This document shows positions 35,702-46,342 of a stretch of 64,000 bases of DNA, piece after piece. Under the pieces are notes generated by a model. The model made no database searches. It saw only the letters and a list, made by a program, of their open reading frames with translations, and was not told where the DNA came from. Position numbers and translations under genes: made by a program. The DNA is taken from the NCBI GenBank assembly GCA_020854105.1, contig JADZGB010000043.1, forward strand, positions 62,001 through 126,000. Reading direction: 5' to 3'. Every line of letters begins with the position of its first letter. Positions within the stretch are counted from its first letter, which is position 1. This DNA comes from Burkholderiales bacterium. Its GTDB lineage: Bacteria > Pseudomonadota > Gammaproteobacteria > Burkholderiales > SHXO01.

Positions 35702-37891
35702 ATGAGCAGCCCGAGCCCAAGTGCAGCGCCGACCAGCCTCCGACTGTCAGATCCGCATCTGGAACGCGAACGTGCGCGCTACGATCATCCACTGCCCAGC
35801 CGCGAGTGGATTCTCGACGTGCTCGGGCAGGAGGGCGTGCCGGTACCGCCGCAGCGCCTGATGGCCCTGCTGGATATCAGCGAGGACGAGCAGCGCGTGT
35901 TCGAACGCCGCCTCGGCGCGATGGAGCGCGAAGGCCAGCTCATGCGCAATCGCCGGGGCGCGCTGTGCATCGTCGAGAAGCTCGGACTGGTGAAGGGCCG
36001 CGTGCAGGCACACGCTGACGGCTTCGGCTTCCTGCTGCCCGACGAAGGCGGCGCGGATCTGTTCCTCAGTCCGTGGGAGATGTCCAAGGTGCTGCACGGC
36101 GACCGGGTCGTCGCGCGCCTGCAGGGGGTCGACCGGCGGGGACGCCCCGAGGGCGTCATCGTGGAGGTGCTCGAGCGTGCGCAGCAGCGCGTGGTGGGGC
36201 GGCTCATCGCCGAGCACGGCATCTATCTGGTGGTGCCCGAGGATCGGCGCATCCAGCACGATCTCCTCGTTCCGGCCGATGCACTCCAGGGTGCCGCCAT
36301 CGGTCAGGTCGTGGTCGCGGAGATCGTCCAGCAGCCCGACCGGCACGTGAAGCCGGTTGCCCGCATCGTGGAGGTGCTGGGCAACTACGCCGATCCGGGG
36401 ATGGAGATCGAGATCGCGCTGCGCAAGCACGCGCTCCCGCACGAGTTCTCGCCTGCCGCACGGGCGGCCGCCGCTGGCCTCCCAGGGCAGGTGCAGTCCT
36501 CGCATTGGCAGGGCCGGCAAGACCTGCGCGCGCTTCCCCTGGTGACGATCGACGGCGAGACGGCGCGGGACTTCGACGATGCCGTGCATTGCCGCCCGGA
36601 GGGCAGGGGTTTCCGGCTGTGGGTCGCGATCGCCGATGTCAGCCACTATGTCGGCGACGGCGGTGCGCTGGATGCCGACGCGCGCGATCGCGGAAACTCC
36701 GTCTACTTTCCCCGGCGCGTCATTCCCATGCTGCCGGAAGAGCTGTCGAATGGCCTGTGTTCGCTGAATCCCCGCGTGGATCGGCTATGCATGGTGTGCG
36801 AGATGGCAATCGGCAGCCGCGGCTCGATCAAGGATTACCGCTTCTACCCGGCGGTGATGCATTCGCAGGCCCGATTGACCTACACCGCAGTGGCTGCCGC
36901 GCTGCAGGGTGCGGATGGCGCGGTGGAGGATGCCCTGCTGCCACACCTGCGCGCGCTGGAGCGCCTGTTCAAGGTTTTGCTCGAGGCGCGCGCCCGGCGC
37001 GGCGCCATCGACTTCGAGACGGTCGAGACGCGCATGGACTTCGACGAGCACGGCAAGATCCGCCGCATCGTACTGGTCGAGCGCAATGACGCGCACCGCC
37101 TCATCGAGGAATGCATGCTCGCGGCCAACGTGTGCGCCTCGGACATCCTGCGGCGCCACTCCCATCCGGCGCTGTATCGCGTCCACGAGGGACCCTCCGC
37201 GGAGAAGCTGACCGATCTGCGCGAGTTCCTGGGCGGGTTCGGATTGCAACTCGACGGCGGCGATGCTCCTCGCGCGAAGGACTACGCGAAGCTGCTGGAG
37301 CGCGTGCGCGATCGTCCGGACCGCCAGTTGCTGCAGACGGCACTGCTGCGTTCCCTTCGGCAGGCGGTGTACGCCCCCGAGAACATCGGCCACTTCGGTC
37401 TTGCCTACGAGGGCTACACGCACTTCACCTCGCCCATCCGCCGCTATCCCGACCTGCTGGTGCATCGCGCGATCAAGGCCGTGCTCGCCGGCGGCCGCTA
37501 CGAACCGGGCGACTGGAACGGGCTGGCCGCGCATTGCTCGCAGACCGAGCGGCGCGCCGATGAAGCCACGCGCGACGTCGAGGCCTGGCTCAAGTGCTAC
37601 TACATGCGCGAGCGCGTGGGCGAGAGTTTCGATGCGAGCATCAGCGGCGTGGCCGCGTTCGGCATCTTCGTCGCGCTGGATGAAGTCTACGTCGAGGGCA
37701 TGGTGCACGTCTCCGAACTGGGCGACGACTACTTCCAGCTCGATCCAGGGCGCCATCAGCTCGTGGGAGAACGCAGCGGGCGCCGATTCCGTCTCGCCGA
37801 CCGGCTGCGGGTAAGGCTGGTGCGCGCAGATCTGGAGACCACGCGCCTGGATTTCGTGCCCGCCGCGGACCGGGAGCGCATCGATGACTGA
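35702..37891 (+). CDS. rnr: Ribonuclease R
   Basis: A 729-residue 3'-5' exoribonuclease that degrades structured RNA and helps in rRNA and tmRNA quality control. Order: winged-helix and cold-shock domains (to ~230), RNB catalytic domain starting about residue 270 with TIDGETARDFDDAVHC and the Asp cluster, then RRYPDLLVHR and a C-terminal S1 domain (SFDASISGVAAFGIFV). It lacks the long Lys-rich C-tail of E. coli RNase R. Overlaps rlmB by 8 bases. Confidence 0.95.
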   Translation: MSSPSPSAAPTSLRLSDPHLERERARYDHPLPSREWILDVLGQEGVPVPPQRLMALLDISEDEQRVFERRLGAMEREGQLMRNRRGALCIVEKLGLVKGRVQAHADGFGFLLPDEGGADLFLSPWEMSKVLHGDRVVARLQGVDRRGRPEGVIVEVLERAQQRVVGRLIAEHGIYLVVPEDRRIQHDLLVPADALQGAAIGQVVVAEIVQQPDRHVKPVARIVEVLGNYADPGMEIEIALRKHALPHEFSPAARAAAAGLPGQVQSSHWQGRQDLRALPLVTIDGETARDFDDAVHCRPEGRGFRLWVAIADVSHYVGDGGALDADARDRGNSVYFPRRVIPMLPEELSNGLCSLNPRVDRLCMVCEMAIGSRGSIKDYRFYPAVMHSQARLTYTAVAAALQGADGAVEDALLPHLRALERLFKVLLEARARRGAIDFETVETRMDFDEHGKIRRIVLVERNDAHRLIEECMLAANVCASDILRRHSHPALYRVHEGPSAEKLTDLREFLGGFGLQLDGGDAPRAKDYAKLLERVRDRPDRQLLQTALLRSLRQAVYAPENIGHFGLAYEGYTHFTSPIRRYPDLLVHRAIKAVLAGGRYEPGDWNGLAAHCSQTERRADEATRDVEAWLKCYYMRERVGESFDASISGVAAFGIFVALDEVYVEGMVHVSELGDDYFQLDPGRHQLVGERSGRRFRLADRLRVRLVRADLETTRLDFVPAADRERIDD

Positions 37892-38648
37892 GGAGCGCAG
37901 CATACTGGCAGGGTTCCACGCGGTCGTCGCATGCCTGCGCAACCGCCCGGACAGCGTGCGCGAGGTGCTCGTCGATGCGGCGCGCCGCGACGCACGGCTG
38001 CGCGATCTGCTGGCGCAGGCCCAGCGGCTGGGCGTGCACGTCACCGCGGTGGACGAGAAGCGCCTGGATGGACTCGCCGGCGCCGGGCGCCACCAGGGTG
38101 TGGTGGCGCTGACGCAGGGTGCCAGGCGCGCGCCCGAACTCGAAGACGTCCTGAAGCAGGGGAGTGAGCCGCCCTTCCTGCTGCTGCTCGACGGGGTCAC
38201 CGACCCGCATAACCTGGGCGCCTGCCTGCGCACCGCCGATGCCCTCGGGGTGCACGCGGTGGTCGTGCCGAAGGATCGATCGGCGGGAATGAGCCCGGTT
38301 GTCGCCAAGGTCGCCAGCGGCGCCGCCGAAAGCATCCCTCTGATATGCGTGACCAATCTCGCGCGGGCGATGGAGCAGCTCAAGGAGGCGGGCGTGTGGT
38401 TGTACGGGGCGGACGAGAACGGCCAGGACAGCCTGTTGGATGTGCAGGTCAAGGGTGCTGCGGCCTGGGTACTGGGCGCCGAGGGCCAGGGGCTGCGCCG
38501 GCTCACCCGCGAGCACTGTGACGTGCTGGTGCGCATTCCCATGCTGGGCCAGGTCGAGAGCCTGAACGTCTCGGTTGCTGCCGCCCTGTGCCTGTACGAG
38601 ACGCGCCGGCAGCGCAGTCAGCGGCCCGTACACGGCAATCGGCCTTGA
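37884..38648 (+). CDS. rlmB: 23S rRNA (guanosine-2'-O-)-methyltransferase RlmB
   Basis: A 254-residue SPOUT methyltransferase that modifies G2251 of 23S rRNA. N-terminal L30e-like substrate-binding domain (1-75), then the knotted domain: LLDGVTDPHNLGACLRTADA (motif 1), VLGAEGQGLRRL (motif 2) and VESLNVSVAAALCLYE (motif 3). Starts within the end of rnr, a common beta/gamma pairing. Its stop overlaps the -35 of the rpsB promoter. Confidence 0.95.
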   Translation: MTEERSILAGFHAVVACLRNRPDSVREVLVDAARRDARLRDLLAQAQRLGVHVTAVDEKRLDGLAGAGRHQGVVALTQGARRAPELEDVLKQGSEPPFLLLLDGVTDPHNLGACLRTADALGVHAVVVPKDRSAGMSPVVAKVASGAAESIPLICVTNLARAMEQLKEAGVWLYGADENGQDSLLDVQVKGAAAWVLGAEGQGLRRLTREHCDVLVRIPMLGQVESLNVSVAAALCLYETRRQRSQRPVHGNRP

Positions 38649-38673
38649 GCCCGCTGCATGTGCCTGTTAAAAT
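38645..38673 (+). promoter_or_regulatory. Promoter of rpsB-tsf
   Basis: TTGAGC (38645-38650) and TAAAAT (38668-38673) are 17 bases apart, a good sigma70 pair, placed right at the rlmB stop. It leaves a long leader of about 220 bases before rpsB. Confidence 0.65.
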
Positions 38674-38680
38674 TCCGGAT

Positions 38681-38901
38681 TCGCCTGGCTGCGCATCGGA
38701 GTGCCGTGTATCGAGACGGCTGGGCGAAAACTACGCACACCTGCACCGTTAAGGTGCCGGTCCGGGGCGCATGTGTCCGGCCGGTGTTGCGGTTGCGTCC
38801 GATCCGGGAACTGCGTCGCAGGGAGTATCGCTGCAGGCAGGCTTCGGACGGACCGACCCAGTGCGGGTGGAGGAATCAACCTTAACCGGAGAGCCGTCGC
38901 A
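38681..38901 (+). promoter_or_regulatory. Long rpsB leader, possible S2 autoregulatory RNA
   Basis: About 220 untranslated bases separate the predicted start from rpsB. rpsB leaders in other proteobacteria bind S2 for feedback control, so a structured RNA is plausible. Segments such as CGCATCGGAGTGC and GTGCCGGTCCGGGGCGCATG can pair locally, but I could not confirm a defined fold. No ORF with coding character was seen. Confidence 0.4.
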
Positions 38902-39648
38902 ATGCCTGCATCCATGCGTGAGATGCTGGAGGCTGGTGTCCATTTCGGACATCAGACCCGCTACTGGAATCCGAAGATGTCGCAGTTCATCTTCGGCCAG
39001 CGCAACAAGATCCACATCGTCAACCTCGAGCGTACGCTCGAGTTCTACAACGACGCGCTGAAGTACGTGCGTCAGCTGTCCGCGAACCGCGGCACCCTGT
39101 TGTTCGTCGGCACCAAGCGTCAGGCCCGGGACATCATCCGCGAGGAGGCGACCCGTTGCGGCGCCCCGTTCGTCGACTACCGCTGGCTGGGCGGGATGCT
39201 CACCAATTACAAGACCGTGAAGCAGTCCATCAAGCGCCTGAAGGACATGGAGCAGATGGTGCAGGACGGATCGATCGAGCGCCTGGCGAAGAAGGAACAG
39301 CTCGTCTACCAGCGCGAACTGGACAAGCTCAACCGCAGCCTGGGCGGGATCAAGGAGATGAGCGGCCTGCCCGATGCCCTGTTCGTGGTGGACGTCGGCT
39401 ATCAGAAGATCGCCATCGCCGAAGCGCGCAAGCTGGGTATCCCGGTGATCGGCATCGTCGATACCAACAACTCGCCTGACGGAGTGAACTATGTCATTCC
39501 GGGCAACGACGATTCGAGCCGCGCCATCCGCCTGTATGCGCGCGGCGTCGCCGACGCGGTGCTCGAGGGCCGTGCGCAGGTCCACAAGGAGATCGTGTCG
39601 GACGAGTTCGTCGAGGTCGAGGCTGGGGAAGAGGCCGGTGCGCGATAA
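38902..39648 (+). CDS. rpsB: 30S ribosomal protein S2
   Basis: A 248-residue protein of the small subunit, binding late in assembly at the back of the 30[21 protein letters not shown] and the [14 protein letters not shown] segment are diagnostic, followed by [12 protein letters not shown] and [20 protein letters not shown]. Start ATG 38902 gives the expected short N-terminus. A terminator follows before tsf. Confidence 0.98.
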   Translation: MPASMREMLEAGVHFGHQTRYWNPKMSQFIFGQRNKIHIVNLERTLEFYNDALKYVRQLSANRGTLLFVGTKRQARDIIREEATRCGAPFVDYRWLGGMLTNYKTVKQSIKRLKDMEQMVQDGSIERLAKKEQLVYQRELDKLNRSLGGIKEMSGLPDALFVVDVGYQKIAIAEARKLGIPVIGIVDTNNSPDGVNYVIPGNDDSSRAIRLYARGVADAVLEGRAQVHKEIVSDEFVEVEAGEEAGAR

Positions 39649-39673
39649 CCGCGCCCGCAGTCGGACGTAGAGG

Positions 39674-39697
39674 AAGGGGCCGCGAGGCCCCTTTTTT
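39674..39697 (+). terminator. Intrinsic terminator/attenuator between rpsB and tsf
   Basis: AAGGGGCC, GCGA loop, GGCCCCTT, then a run of six T ending at 39697. This is a textbook Rho-independent terminator, 26 bases after the rpsB stop. As no strong promoter is seen before tsf, it probably works as a partial terminator lowering tsf relative to rpsB. Confidence 0.85.
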
Positions 39698-39777
39698 GGA
39701 TCGGCGGCCGTGCGCCTGCCGCCGCCGGGACCGGAACTGGCATCGCTGGGCGTTGCCGAGAGCTTTGGAGCATGAAC

Positions 39778-40662
39778 ATGGCGGAAATTACCGCGGGAAT
39801 GGTGAAGGAGCTGCGCGAGAAGACCGACGCGCCGATGATGGAATGCAAGAAGGCGCTGGCCGAGGCCGATGGCGACATGGCCAAGGCCGAGGAAATCCTG
39901 CGCGTGCGTCTGGGCAACAAGGCGAGCAAGGCCGCCAGCCGCGTGGCAGCCGAGGGCATCGTCGGCACCTACCTGGCTGCCGACGGCAAGCTGGGTGCTC
40001 TCGTGGAAGTCAACTGCGAGACCGACTTCGTGGCCCGGAACGAGGATTTCCTGGCCTTCGCGCGTAATCTGGCCGAACTGGTCGCAAAGAACGACCCGGC
40101 AGACGTCGCGGCGCTGTCGGCCCTGTCCATCGGCGGGATCCAGGTCGAGGAACTGCGCAAGACGCTGGTGGGACGCATCGGCGAGAACATGTCGATCCGC
40201 CGTTTCCAGCGCCTGGAGGCCAAGGGTCGCCTGGCCGGCTACGTGCACGGCGGCTCCAAGATCGGCGTGGTCGTGGATGTCGTGGGCGGCGACGAGGTGC
40301 TGGCCAAGGACATTGCCATGCACGTCGCGGCTAGCAAGCCGGTCGCCCTGGACCGGGGCGAGGTGTCCGCCGAACTGATCCAGCGCGAGCGCGAGATCGC
40401 GCAGCAGAAGGCCAGCGAGTCGGGCAAGCCGGCCAACATCGTGGAGAAGATGGTCGAGGGCAGCGTGCAGAAGTTTCTCAAGGAAGTGACCCTGCTCGGC
40501 CAGCCCTTCGTGAAGGACGACAAGCAGACCATCGAGCAGCTGTTGAAATCACGGGGTGCGCAGGTCGCCCGCTTCGTGCTGTACGTGGTGGGCGAAGGCA
40601 TCGAGAAGAAAAGCAGCGACTTCGCGGCCGAAGTGAAGGCCCAAGCCGCGGCCGCACGCTGA
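39778..40662 (+). CDS. tsf: Elongation factor Ts
   Basis: A 294-residue nucleotide-exchange factor for EF-Tu. Starts [20 protein letters not shown] with the UBA-like N-domain; the core motif TDFVARN interacts with EF-Tu. The ATG at 39778 is used because GGAG lies 8 bases upstream; an ATG two codons earlier is too near to it. pyrH follows after 25 bases. Confidence 0.97.
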   Translation: MAEITAGMVKELREKTDAPMMECKKALAEADGDMAKAEEILRVRLGNKASKAASRVAAEGIVGTYLAADGKLGALVEVNCETDFVARNEDFLAFARNLAELVAKNDPADVAALSALSIGGIQVEELRKTLVGRIGENMSIRRFQRLEAKGRLAGYVHGGSKIGVVVDVVGGDEVLAKDIAMHVAASKPVALDRGEVSAELIQREREIAQQKASESGKPANIVEKMVEGSVQKFLKEVTLLGQPFVKDDKQTIEQLLKSRGAQVARFVLYVVGEGIEKKSSDFAAEVKAQAAAAR

Positions 40663-40687
40663 CGCGGCAGCCGGGCGAGGCGCTGAC

Positions 40688-41407
40688 ATGGAGAACAAGC
40701 CGTTCTACAAGCGCATCCTGCTCAAGCTCTCGGGCGAGGCCCTGATGGGCGAAGGCAGCTACGGGATCGATCGCGGGATGCTCGAGCGCATCGTCGGAGA
40801 GATCGCGGAAGTGGTACGGATGGGCGTCGAGACCGCCGTCGTGATCGGCGGCGGCAACATCTTCCGCGGGGTTGCTCCCGGTGCCGCGGGGATGGATCGG
40901 GCCACGGCGGACTACATGGGCATGCTGGCCACGGTCATGAACGCCCTCGCGCTGCAGGACGCCATGCGCCGCATCGGTCTGTCCAGCCGGGTGCAGTCGG
41001 CCCTGACCATCGAGCAGGTGGCCGAGCCCTACATCCGCGGCAAGGCCATGCGTTATCTCGAGGAAGGGAAAGTGGTGGTGTTCGCTGCCGGCACCGGCAA
41101 TCCCTTCTTCACCACGGACACCGCAGCCGCCCTGCGCGGCATGGAGATGAACGTGGACATCGTCCTGAAGGCCACCAAGGTGGACGGGGTGTACACGGAC
41201 GATCCCAAGACCAACAGCGCCGCCACCCGCTATCATCGCGTCAGCTTCGACGAGGCGATCCTCAAGAACCTGAAGGTCATGGACGCCACTGCGCTCACGC
41301 TGTGCCGCGATCAGAAACTGCCGATAGGCGTGTTCAGCATCTTCAATCCGGGTGCGCTCAAGCGGGTGGTGTCCGGGGCGGACGAAGGCACGCTGGTGCA
41401 CAGCTGA
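40688..41407 (+). CDS. pyrH: Uridylate kinase
   Basis: A 239-residue bacterial UMP kinase (amino-acid kinase fold), giving UDP in pyrimidine synthesis. [14 protein letters not shown] binds the phosphates, [12 protein letters not shown] and [14 protein letters not shown] are family motifs, and [10 protein letters not shown] lies near the end. Standard length. Fixed order tsf-pyrH-frr. Confidence 0.98.
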   Translation: MENKPFYKRILLKLSGEALMGEGSYGIDRGMLERIVGEIAEVVRMGVETAVVIGGGNIFRGVAPGAAGMDRATADYMGMLATVMNALALQDAMRRIGLSSRVQSALTIEQVAEPYIRGKAMRYLEEGKVVVFAAGTGNPFFTTDTAAALRGMEMNVDIVLKATKVDGVYTDDPKTNSAATRYHRVSFDEAILKNLKVMDATALTLCRDQKLPIGVFSIFNPGALKRVVSGADEGTLVHS

Positions 41408-41468
41408 ACTCGTCCCGTGAGGCCGGCAGCGTTATCCGCGCCTCCACCCATAGCGAGAGGAGAGATTC

Positions 41469-42026
41469 ATGATTGCTGACGTGAAGAAATCCGCCGAGCA
41501 GAAGATGCAGAAGAGCGTCGAGGCGCTCAAGGCCGACCTCGGCAAGGTGCGCACGGGCCGGGCACACACCGGTCTGCTCGATCACGTCACCGTGGACTAC
41601 TACGGGAACCAGACGCAGCTCAGCCAGGTGGCCAACGTCACCCTGATCGATGCCCGCACCATTGGTGTGTCGCCCTGGGAAAAGCGTATGGCCCAGGCGA
41701 TCGAGAAGGCCATCCGCGACTCCGACCTGGGCCTCAATCCTGCGACGGTGGGCGAGATCGTGCGCGTGCCGATGCCTGCCTTGACCGAGGAGCGGCGCAG
41801 GGATCTGATCAAGGTGGTGCGCGGGGAGACCGAGAACGCCCGCGTGGCGATCCGCAACATCCGCCGCGATGCCAACCACCATCTGAAGGAACTGCTCAAG
41901 GACAAGAAGATTTCCGAGGACGAGGAGCGGCGCGGGCAGGACGACATCCAGAAACTCACCGACCGCTACATCGGGGAGGTCGACAAGGTCCTGCAGACCA
42001 AGGAAGCCGACCTGATGGCGGTCTGA
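41469..42026 (+). CDS. frr: Ribosome recycling factor
   Basis: A 185-residue factor that splits post-termination ribosomes with EF-G. Residues show the RRF fold: [35 protein letters not shown] and the [19 protein letters not shown]-terminal helix. A strong GAGAGGAGAG site precedes the ATG. The 61-base gap after pyrH has no obvious promoter. Confidence 0.98.
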   Translation: MIADVKKSAEQKMQKSVEALKADLGKVRTGRAHTGLLDHVTVDYYGNQTQLSQVANVTLIDARTIGVSPWEKRMAQAIEKAIRDSDLGLNPATVGEIVRVPMPALTEERRRDLIKVVRGETENARVAIRNIRRDANHHLKELLKDKKISEDEERRGQDDIQKLTDRYIGEVDKVLQTKEADLMAV

Positions 42027-42051
42027 GCCCAAGCCGGGAGAATCGAGCCGC

Positions 42052-42846
42052 GTGACACTCCGCGAAAGCTCCACCATCGGGATTCCGCGCACGGGCAGCA
42101 CGCCGCGGCACATCGCCATCATCATGGACGGCAACGGCCGCTGGGCCAAGCAGCGGCTGCTTCCCCGGGTCGCGGGCCATCGGCGCGGCCTGGAGGCCGT
42201 GCGGCTGGTCACGCGCGCCTGCATCGAGGCGCAGGTCGAATATCTGACGTTGTTCGCCTTCAGCAGCGAGAACTGGCGGCGCCCGCCGGAAGAGGTCTCT
42301 TTTCTCATGCAGCTGTTCCTGCGCGCACTGGAGAACGAAGTCGTCAAGCTGCACGAGAACGACATCCGGCTCAAGGTCGTGGGCGACCTGATGGGCTTCG
42401 AGCCGCGCGTGGTGACCCTGGTGCGTGAGGCCGAGATGCTGACCGCTGCGAACACGCGCATGACGCTCACCATCGCGGCGAACTACGGCGGTCGCTGGGA
42501 CGTCATGCAGGCGGTCAACCGGTTGGTGATGGAGCATCCCGAGCTTGCCGGACGCTACGACGAGAGCAGTCTGGCGCCCTACCTGTCGCTGTCCTATGCG
42601 CCGGAGCCGGACCTGTTCATCCGCACCGGCGGGGAGCAGCGGGTGAGCAATTTCTGCCTCTGGCAGCTCGCCTACACGGAGTTGTTCTTCACGGACACGC
42701 TATGGCCCGACTTCGACGCGTCGGCCTTCCGGTCCGCCCTCGCGTCCTACGCAGGGCGCGAGCGCCGCTTCGGCCGGACCAGCGAGCAGATCGGCCAGCC
42801 GGCCGCGCTGGTTTCGCCGGTACTGCCCAAGGCGGGGCTGAGCTGA
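42052..42846 (+). CDS. uppS: Undecaprenyl diphosphate synthase
   Basis: A 264-residue cis-prenyltransferase that extends farnesyl diphosphate to C55, the lipid carrier for peptidoglycan and O-antigen. The catalytic Asp is in [14 protein letters not shown] (about 22-35), then [10 protein letters not shown] and [20 protein letters not shown]. The start is a GTG; the homologous region begins at [11 protein letters not shown]. cdsA follows in the same direction after 83 bases. Confidence 0.96.
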   Translation: MTLRESSTIGIPRTGSTPRHIAIIMDGNGRWAKQRLLPRVAGHRRGLEAVRLVTRACIEAQVEYLTLFAFSSENWRRPPEEVSFLMQLFLRALENEVVKLHENDIRLKVVGDLMGFEPRVVTLVREAEMLTAANTRMTLTIAANYGGRWDVMQAVNRLVMEHPELAGRYDESSLAPYLSLSYAPEPDLFIRTGGEQRVSNFCLWQLAYTELFFTDTLWPDFDASAFRSALASYAGRERRFGRTSEQIGQPAALVSPVLPKAGLS

Positions 42847-42929
42847 GCGGACGGACGTTGGAGACCACCGGTCGCCGGCGCGAGCGCTGGCCGGCGCACC
42901 CGCGCGGCCTCCTCCGGGAGCGCTGATCC

Positions 42930-43757
42930 GTGCTCGAGCAGCGCATCCTCACCGTTGCGGTCCTGCTGCCCCTGTTTCTGGCAGCGCTGTTCATGCTTCC
43001 AAACCTGTACTGGGGAGTGCTGACGAGCGCAGGACTGGCGCTGGCTGCCGCCGAATGGGGCCGGCTGGCGGGCCTCTCCGCGACGGCTGCGCGCGTGTAC
43101 GCCGTGGTGCTCGCCGCAGCCGCTCTCGCGGTGCTGGTGCTCGAACGCAACGATGCGTTCGGTCCGGGCTTCCTGTACTCGCCCTGGGGCCGCTTCCTCT
43201 ACGCCCTGGACCTGCTGTTCTGGGTCACCATCGTGCCAGTGTGGCTGTATCTGCGCCGCAGCGTCCGCGCGCCGCTCACCATGGCAGCAGTGGGTGCGCT
43301 GGTGCTGTTCCCTTTCTGGCATGCGCTGGTGTGGCTGCAGCACACCCCCGGGCGGCTGCTGAGCGTGCTCGCACTGGTGTGGGTCGCGGACACCGCGGCC
43401 TACTTCACCGGACGCGCCTTCGGCCGTCGCAAGCTCGCACCCCACATCAGTCCGGGCAAGACCTGGGAAGGTGCAGCCGGCGCGCTGGCAGGGGTGATCG
43501 TGTACTGGCTGCTGCTGGCCGCGCTGTCGCCGCGGCACGCCGGTCCGATGCCCCTCGGCCTGCTGCTGCCGCTGCTGCTGCTGCCCGTGAGCATCTACGG
43601 CGACCTGTTCGAGTCCTGGCTCAAGCGCATGGCAGGCCAGAAGGACAGCGGCACGCTGCTGCCCGGCCATGGCGGGCTGCTCGACCGGGTGGACGCGCTC
43701 ACCTCCACGCTGCCGCTGGCCGCGCTGTATTTCGCCTGGCCAGCGCTGCGCCTCTGA
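42930..43757 (+). CDS. cdsA: Phosphatidate cytidylyltransferase
   Basis: A 275-residue integral membrane enzyme making CDP-diacylglycerol. About seven hydrophobic helices. The Cds signature is at the end: [20 protein letters not shown] and [11 protein letters not shown] (about 225-257), and [17 protein letters not shown] is the other conserved loop. GTG start with GGGAG 11 bases upstream. Precedes dxr and rseP, as in most proteobacteria. Confidence 0.95.
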   Translation: MLEQRILTVAVLLPLFLAALFMLPNLYWGVLTSAGLALAAAEWGRLAGLSATAARVYAVVLAAAALAVLVLERNDAFGPGFLYSPWGRFLYALDLLFWVTIVPVWLYLRRSVRAPLTMAAVGALVLFPFWHALVWLQHTPGRLLSVLALVWVADTAAYFTGRAFGRRKLAPHISPGKTWEGAAGALAGVIVYWLLLAALSPRHAGPMPLGLLLPLLLLPVSIYGDLFESWLKRMAGQKDSGTLLPGHGGLLDRVDALTSTLPLAALYFAWPALRL

Positions 43758-43767
43758 GCAACCGCGC

Positions 43768-44943
43768 ATGCAAACCCTGACCATACTGGGCGCGACCGGC
43801 TCGATCGGCAAGAGCACACTGGACGTGGTGGCGCGACATCCGGAGCGTTTCCGCATCGCTGCCTTGACGGCGCGCAACCAGGTTGACGCAATGGAGGCGG
43901 CCTGCCTGTCGGCCGGCCCGCGCTATGCGGTCATGTCGGAGGCTGCCGCCGCGGCCGAACTGGACCAGCGCCTGCGTGCGCGAGCCCCGCATGTCCAGGT
44001 GCTGGCGGGCGAGGCGGCGCTGAGCGAGGTAGCGGCCCTGCCGGAGGTGGACACGGTCATGGCGGCGATCGTCGGGGCAGCAGGATTGCGGCCCACCCTG
44101 GCCGCCGCCCGCGCAGGCAAACGCGTGCTTCTGGCGAACAAGGAGGCGCTGGTGATGGCCGGTCAGCTGTTCCTGCGCACCGTGCGCGAAGGCGGCGGCA
44201 CGGTCATTCCCATCGACAGCGAGCACAACGCCATCCTGCAGTGCCTGCCCGGCCGCTTCGACGGGAACTGGGCCGGCGTGGGGGTGCGCCGCATCCTGCT
44301 GACGGCATCGGGAGGACCGTTCCGCGCCACGCCGTTCGGGGAACTGGCGGCGGTCACGCCGGATCAGGCGTGTGCACATCCGAACTGGGTGATGGGACGC
44401 AAGATCTCGGTGGATTCCGCCACCATGATGAACAAGGGCCTGGAGGTCATAGAGGCCCATTACCTGTTCAATGCACCGGCGGAATCGATCGAGGTGGTGG
44501 TGCACCCGCAGAGCGTGATCCACTCGATGGTGGAATACGTCGACGGCTCGGTCATCGCGCAGATGGGCAACCCGGACATGCGCACGCCGATCGCGCACGC
44601 GCTTGCCTTTCCGGAACGCATCGAATCGGGCGTGCGCTCATTGAACTTTTTCGCTCTGACCGGCCTCCATTTCGAACGGCCGGACCTGGCGCGCTTCCCC
44701 TGCCTGGCTCTGGCATACGACGCGCTGCGCATGGGCGGCACCATGCCGGCGACGCTCAATGCCGCGAACGAGGTCGCAGTGGCGCGCTTTCTCGAGGGCG
44801 GCCTGCGTTTCGACCGCATCGCCCCGGTCATCGAGACGGTGCTGGCACGCGCTCAGCATCGGGTGGCAAGCGGCCTGGATGACGTCTTCGACGCCGACCG
44901 GTGTGCGCGCGACGCCGCCAAGCACGCGTTGGCGCACGCGTGA
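43768..44943 (+). CDS. dxr: 1-deoxy-D-xylulose 5-phosphate reductoisomerase
   Basis: A 391-residue NADPH-dependent enzyme, second step of the MEP pathway. NADPH motif [10 protein letters not shown] (7-16), active site NKEALVMAG, the [13 protein letters not shown] metal segment, and [13 protein letters not shown]. Length is normal. Start ATG 43768 is 11 bases after cdsA. Confidence 0.97.
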   Translation: MQTLTILGATGSIGKSTLDVVARHPERFRIAALTARNQVDAMEAACLSAGPRYAVMSEAAAAAELDQRLRARAPHVQVLAGEAALSEVAALPEVDTVMAAIVGAAGLRPTLAAARAGKRVLLANKEALVMAGQLFLRTVREGGGTVIPIDSEHNAILQCLPGRFDGNWAGVGVRRILLTASGGPFRATPFGELAAVTPDQACAHPNWVMGRKISVDSATMMNKGLEVIEAHYLFNAPAESIEVVVHPQSVIHSMVEYVDGSVIAQMGNPDMRTPIAHALAFPERIESGVRSLNFFALTGLHFERPDLARFPCLALAYDALRMGGTMPATLNAANEVAVARFLEGGLRFDRIAPVIETVLARAQHRVASGLDDVFDADRCARDAAKHALAHA

Positions 44944-44980
44944 GCGGCATCACGCCTGCGCAGTACCTGGGAACCCCGCA

Positions 44981-46330
44981 ATGAGCCTGTTGACCACGCT
45001 GATCGCCTTCCTCGCAGCCCTGGGCGTGCTGATCGTCATCCACGAGTTCGGTCACTACATCGTCGCGCGCTGGTGTGGCGTGAAAGTGCTGCGCTTCTCC
45101 GTGGGTTTCGGCCAGCCGCTGCTGACGCGCCGGCTCGGGCGCGACCAGACCGAGTGGACCGTGTCCGCCCTGCCTCTTGGAGGCTACGTGAAGATGCTCG
45201 ACGAGCGCGAGGGCGAGGTCGCGGCCGCAGAGCGCCACCGTTCCTTCAACCGGCAATCGGTCTATCGCCGCTTCGCGATCGTCTCCGCGGGACCGCTCGC
45301 CAACTTCCTGCTGGCCATCTTCGTCTACTGGCTGCTGTTCATGGCCGGGGTGCCGGGTGTCGTGCCGGTGGTCGGCCATCCGCCGGCGGGCACGCCCGCG
45401 GCGCTGGCACAGTTCCAGTCCGGGGAGACGATCGTGCGCATCGGCGAGGAACCGGTACGCACGTGGCAGGACGTGCGCTGGGTTCTGCTGGAGCACGCGG
45501 TGGCGCGCGCACGCGTCAGCGTGGAGGTGCGCGACGAGCGCGAGCACGTGAGCTTCCACGATCTGGATCTGTCGTCACTGAGCGCCAGCGACCTCGATGG
45601 CGACTTCCTCGTCAAGGTCGGCCTGCGCCGCTTCCTGCCGGTGATCGTGGGCGGCGTGCAGGAGGGCTCCGCGGGCGGGCGTGCGGGATTGCGCATCGGT
45701 GACGAGATCCTCGCGGTCGACGGCGTCGCGCTGTACAACTGGGACGACCTGGTCTCTGCAATTGCGCCGCAGGCAGGCAGATCGGTCAGCCTCCAGGTAC
45801 GGCGCGGAGAGCAGGTGCTGCCCTTGAGCGTGGTGCCCGAGGCGGTCGAGGACGGCGGGCGCGGAATCGGCCGCATCGGCATCCAGCTGGACCGCGCACT
45901 GCTCGATGCTCATCTGACCACGGTGCGTCACGGTCCGGTCGATGCGATCGTCCAGGGAGTGCTGCGCACCTGGGAGGTGTCCATGCTCAGCCTGCGCATG
46001 CTGGGGAAGATGATCGTCGGGGAGGTATCCCTCAAGAACCTCAGCGGCCCGATCACCATTGCCGACTATGCCGGGCAATCGGCGCAGCTGGGGTGGTTGT
46101 CGTATGTCAGCTTCATAGCGCTGATCAGCATCAGCCTGGGCGTGCTCAATCTTCTGCCCGTGCCGTTATTGGACGGTGGACACTTGATGTATTATCTCGT
46201 CGAGATGGTCAAGGGCCGGCCCGTGTCAGACAGGGCCATGGAGATCGGCCAGCGCATCGGTATGGTGCTGCTCTTCACGCTGATGGCCTTCGCGATCTAT
46301 AACGACATCAACCGCCTCGTTGGCGGATAG
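44981..46330 (+). CDS. rseP: Site-2 metalloprotease RseP
   Basis: A 449-residue intramembrane zinc protease that cuts anti-sigma-E factors and signal-peptide remnants. Zinc motif HEFGH at about 21-25 in helix 1, two PDZ domains (about 115-200 and 205-290; VQEGSAGGRAGLRIGDEILA), and the last helix motif NLLPVPLLDGGHL with the third ligand Asp. Start at ATG 44981; upstream frame overlaps dxr and is not coding. bamA follows after 12 bases. Confidence 0.95.
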   Translation: MSLLTTLIAFLAALGVLIVIHEFGHYIVARWCGVKVLRFSVGFGQPLLTRRLGRDQTEWTVSALPLGGYVKMLDEREGEVAAAERHRSFNRQSVYRRFAIVSAGPLANFLLAIFVYWLLFMAGVPGVVPVVGHPPAGTPAALAQFQSGETIVRIGEEPVRTWQDVRWVLLEHAVARARVSVEVRDEREHVSFHDLDLSSLSASDLDGDFLVKVGLRRFLPVIVGGVQEGSAGGRAGLRIGDEILAVDGVALYNWDDLVSAIAPQAGRSVSLQVRRGEQVLPLSVVPEAVEDGGRGIGRIGIQLDRALLDAHLTTVRHGPVDAIVQGVLRTWEVSMLSLRMLGKMIVGEVSLKNLSGPITIADYAGQSAQLGWLSYVSFIALISISLGVLNLLPVPLLDGGHLMYYLVEMVKGRPVSDRAMEIGQRIGMVLLFTLMAFAIYNDINRLVGG

Positions 46331-46342
46331 AACAAATTGCGG

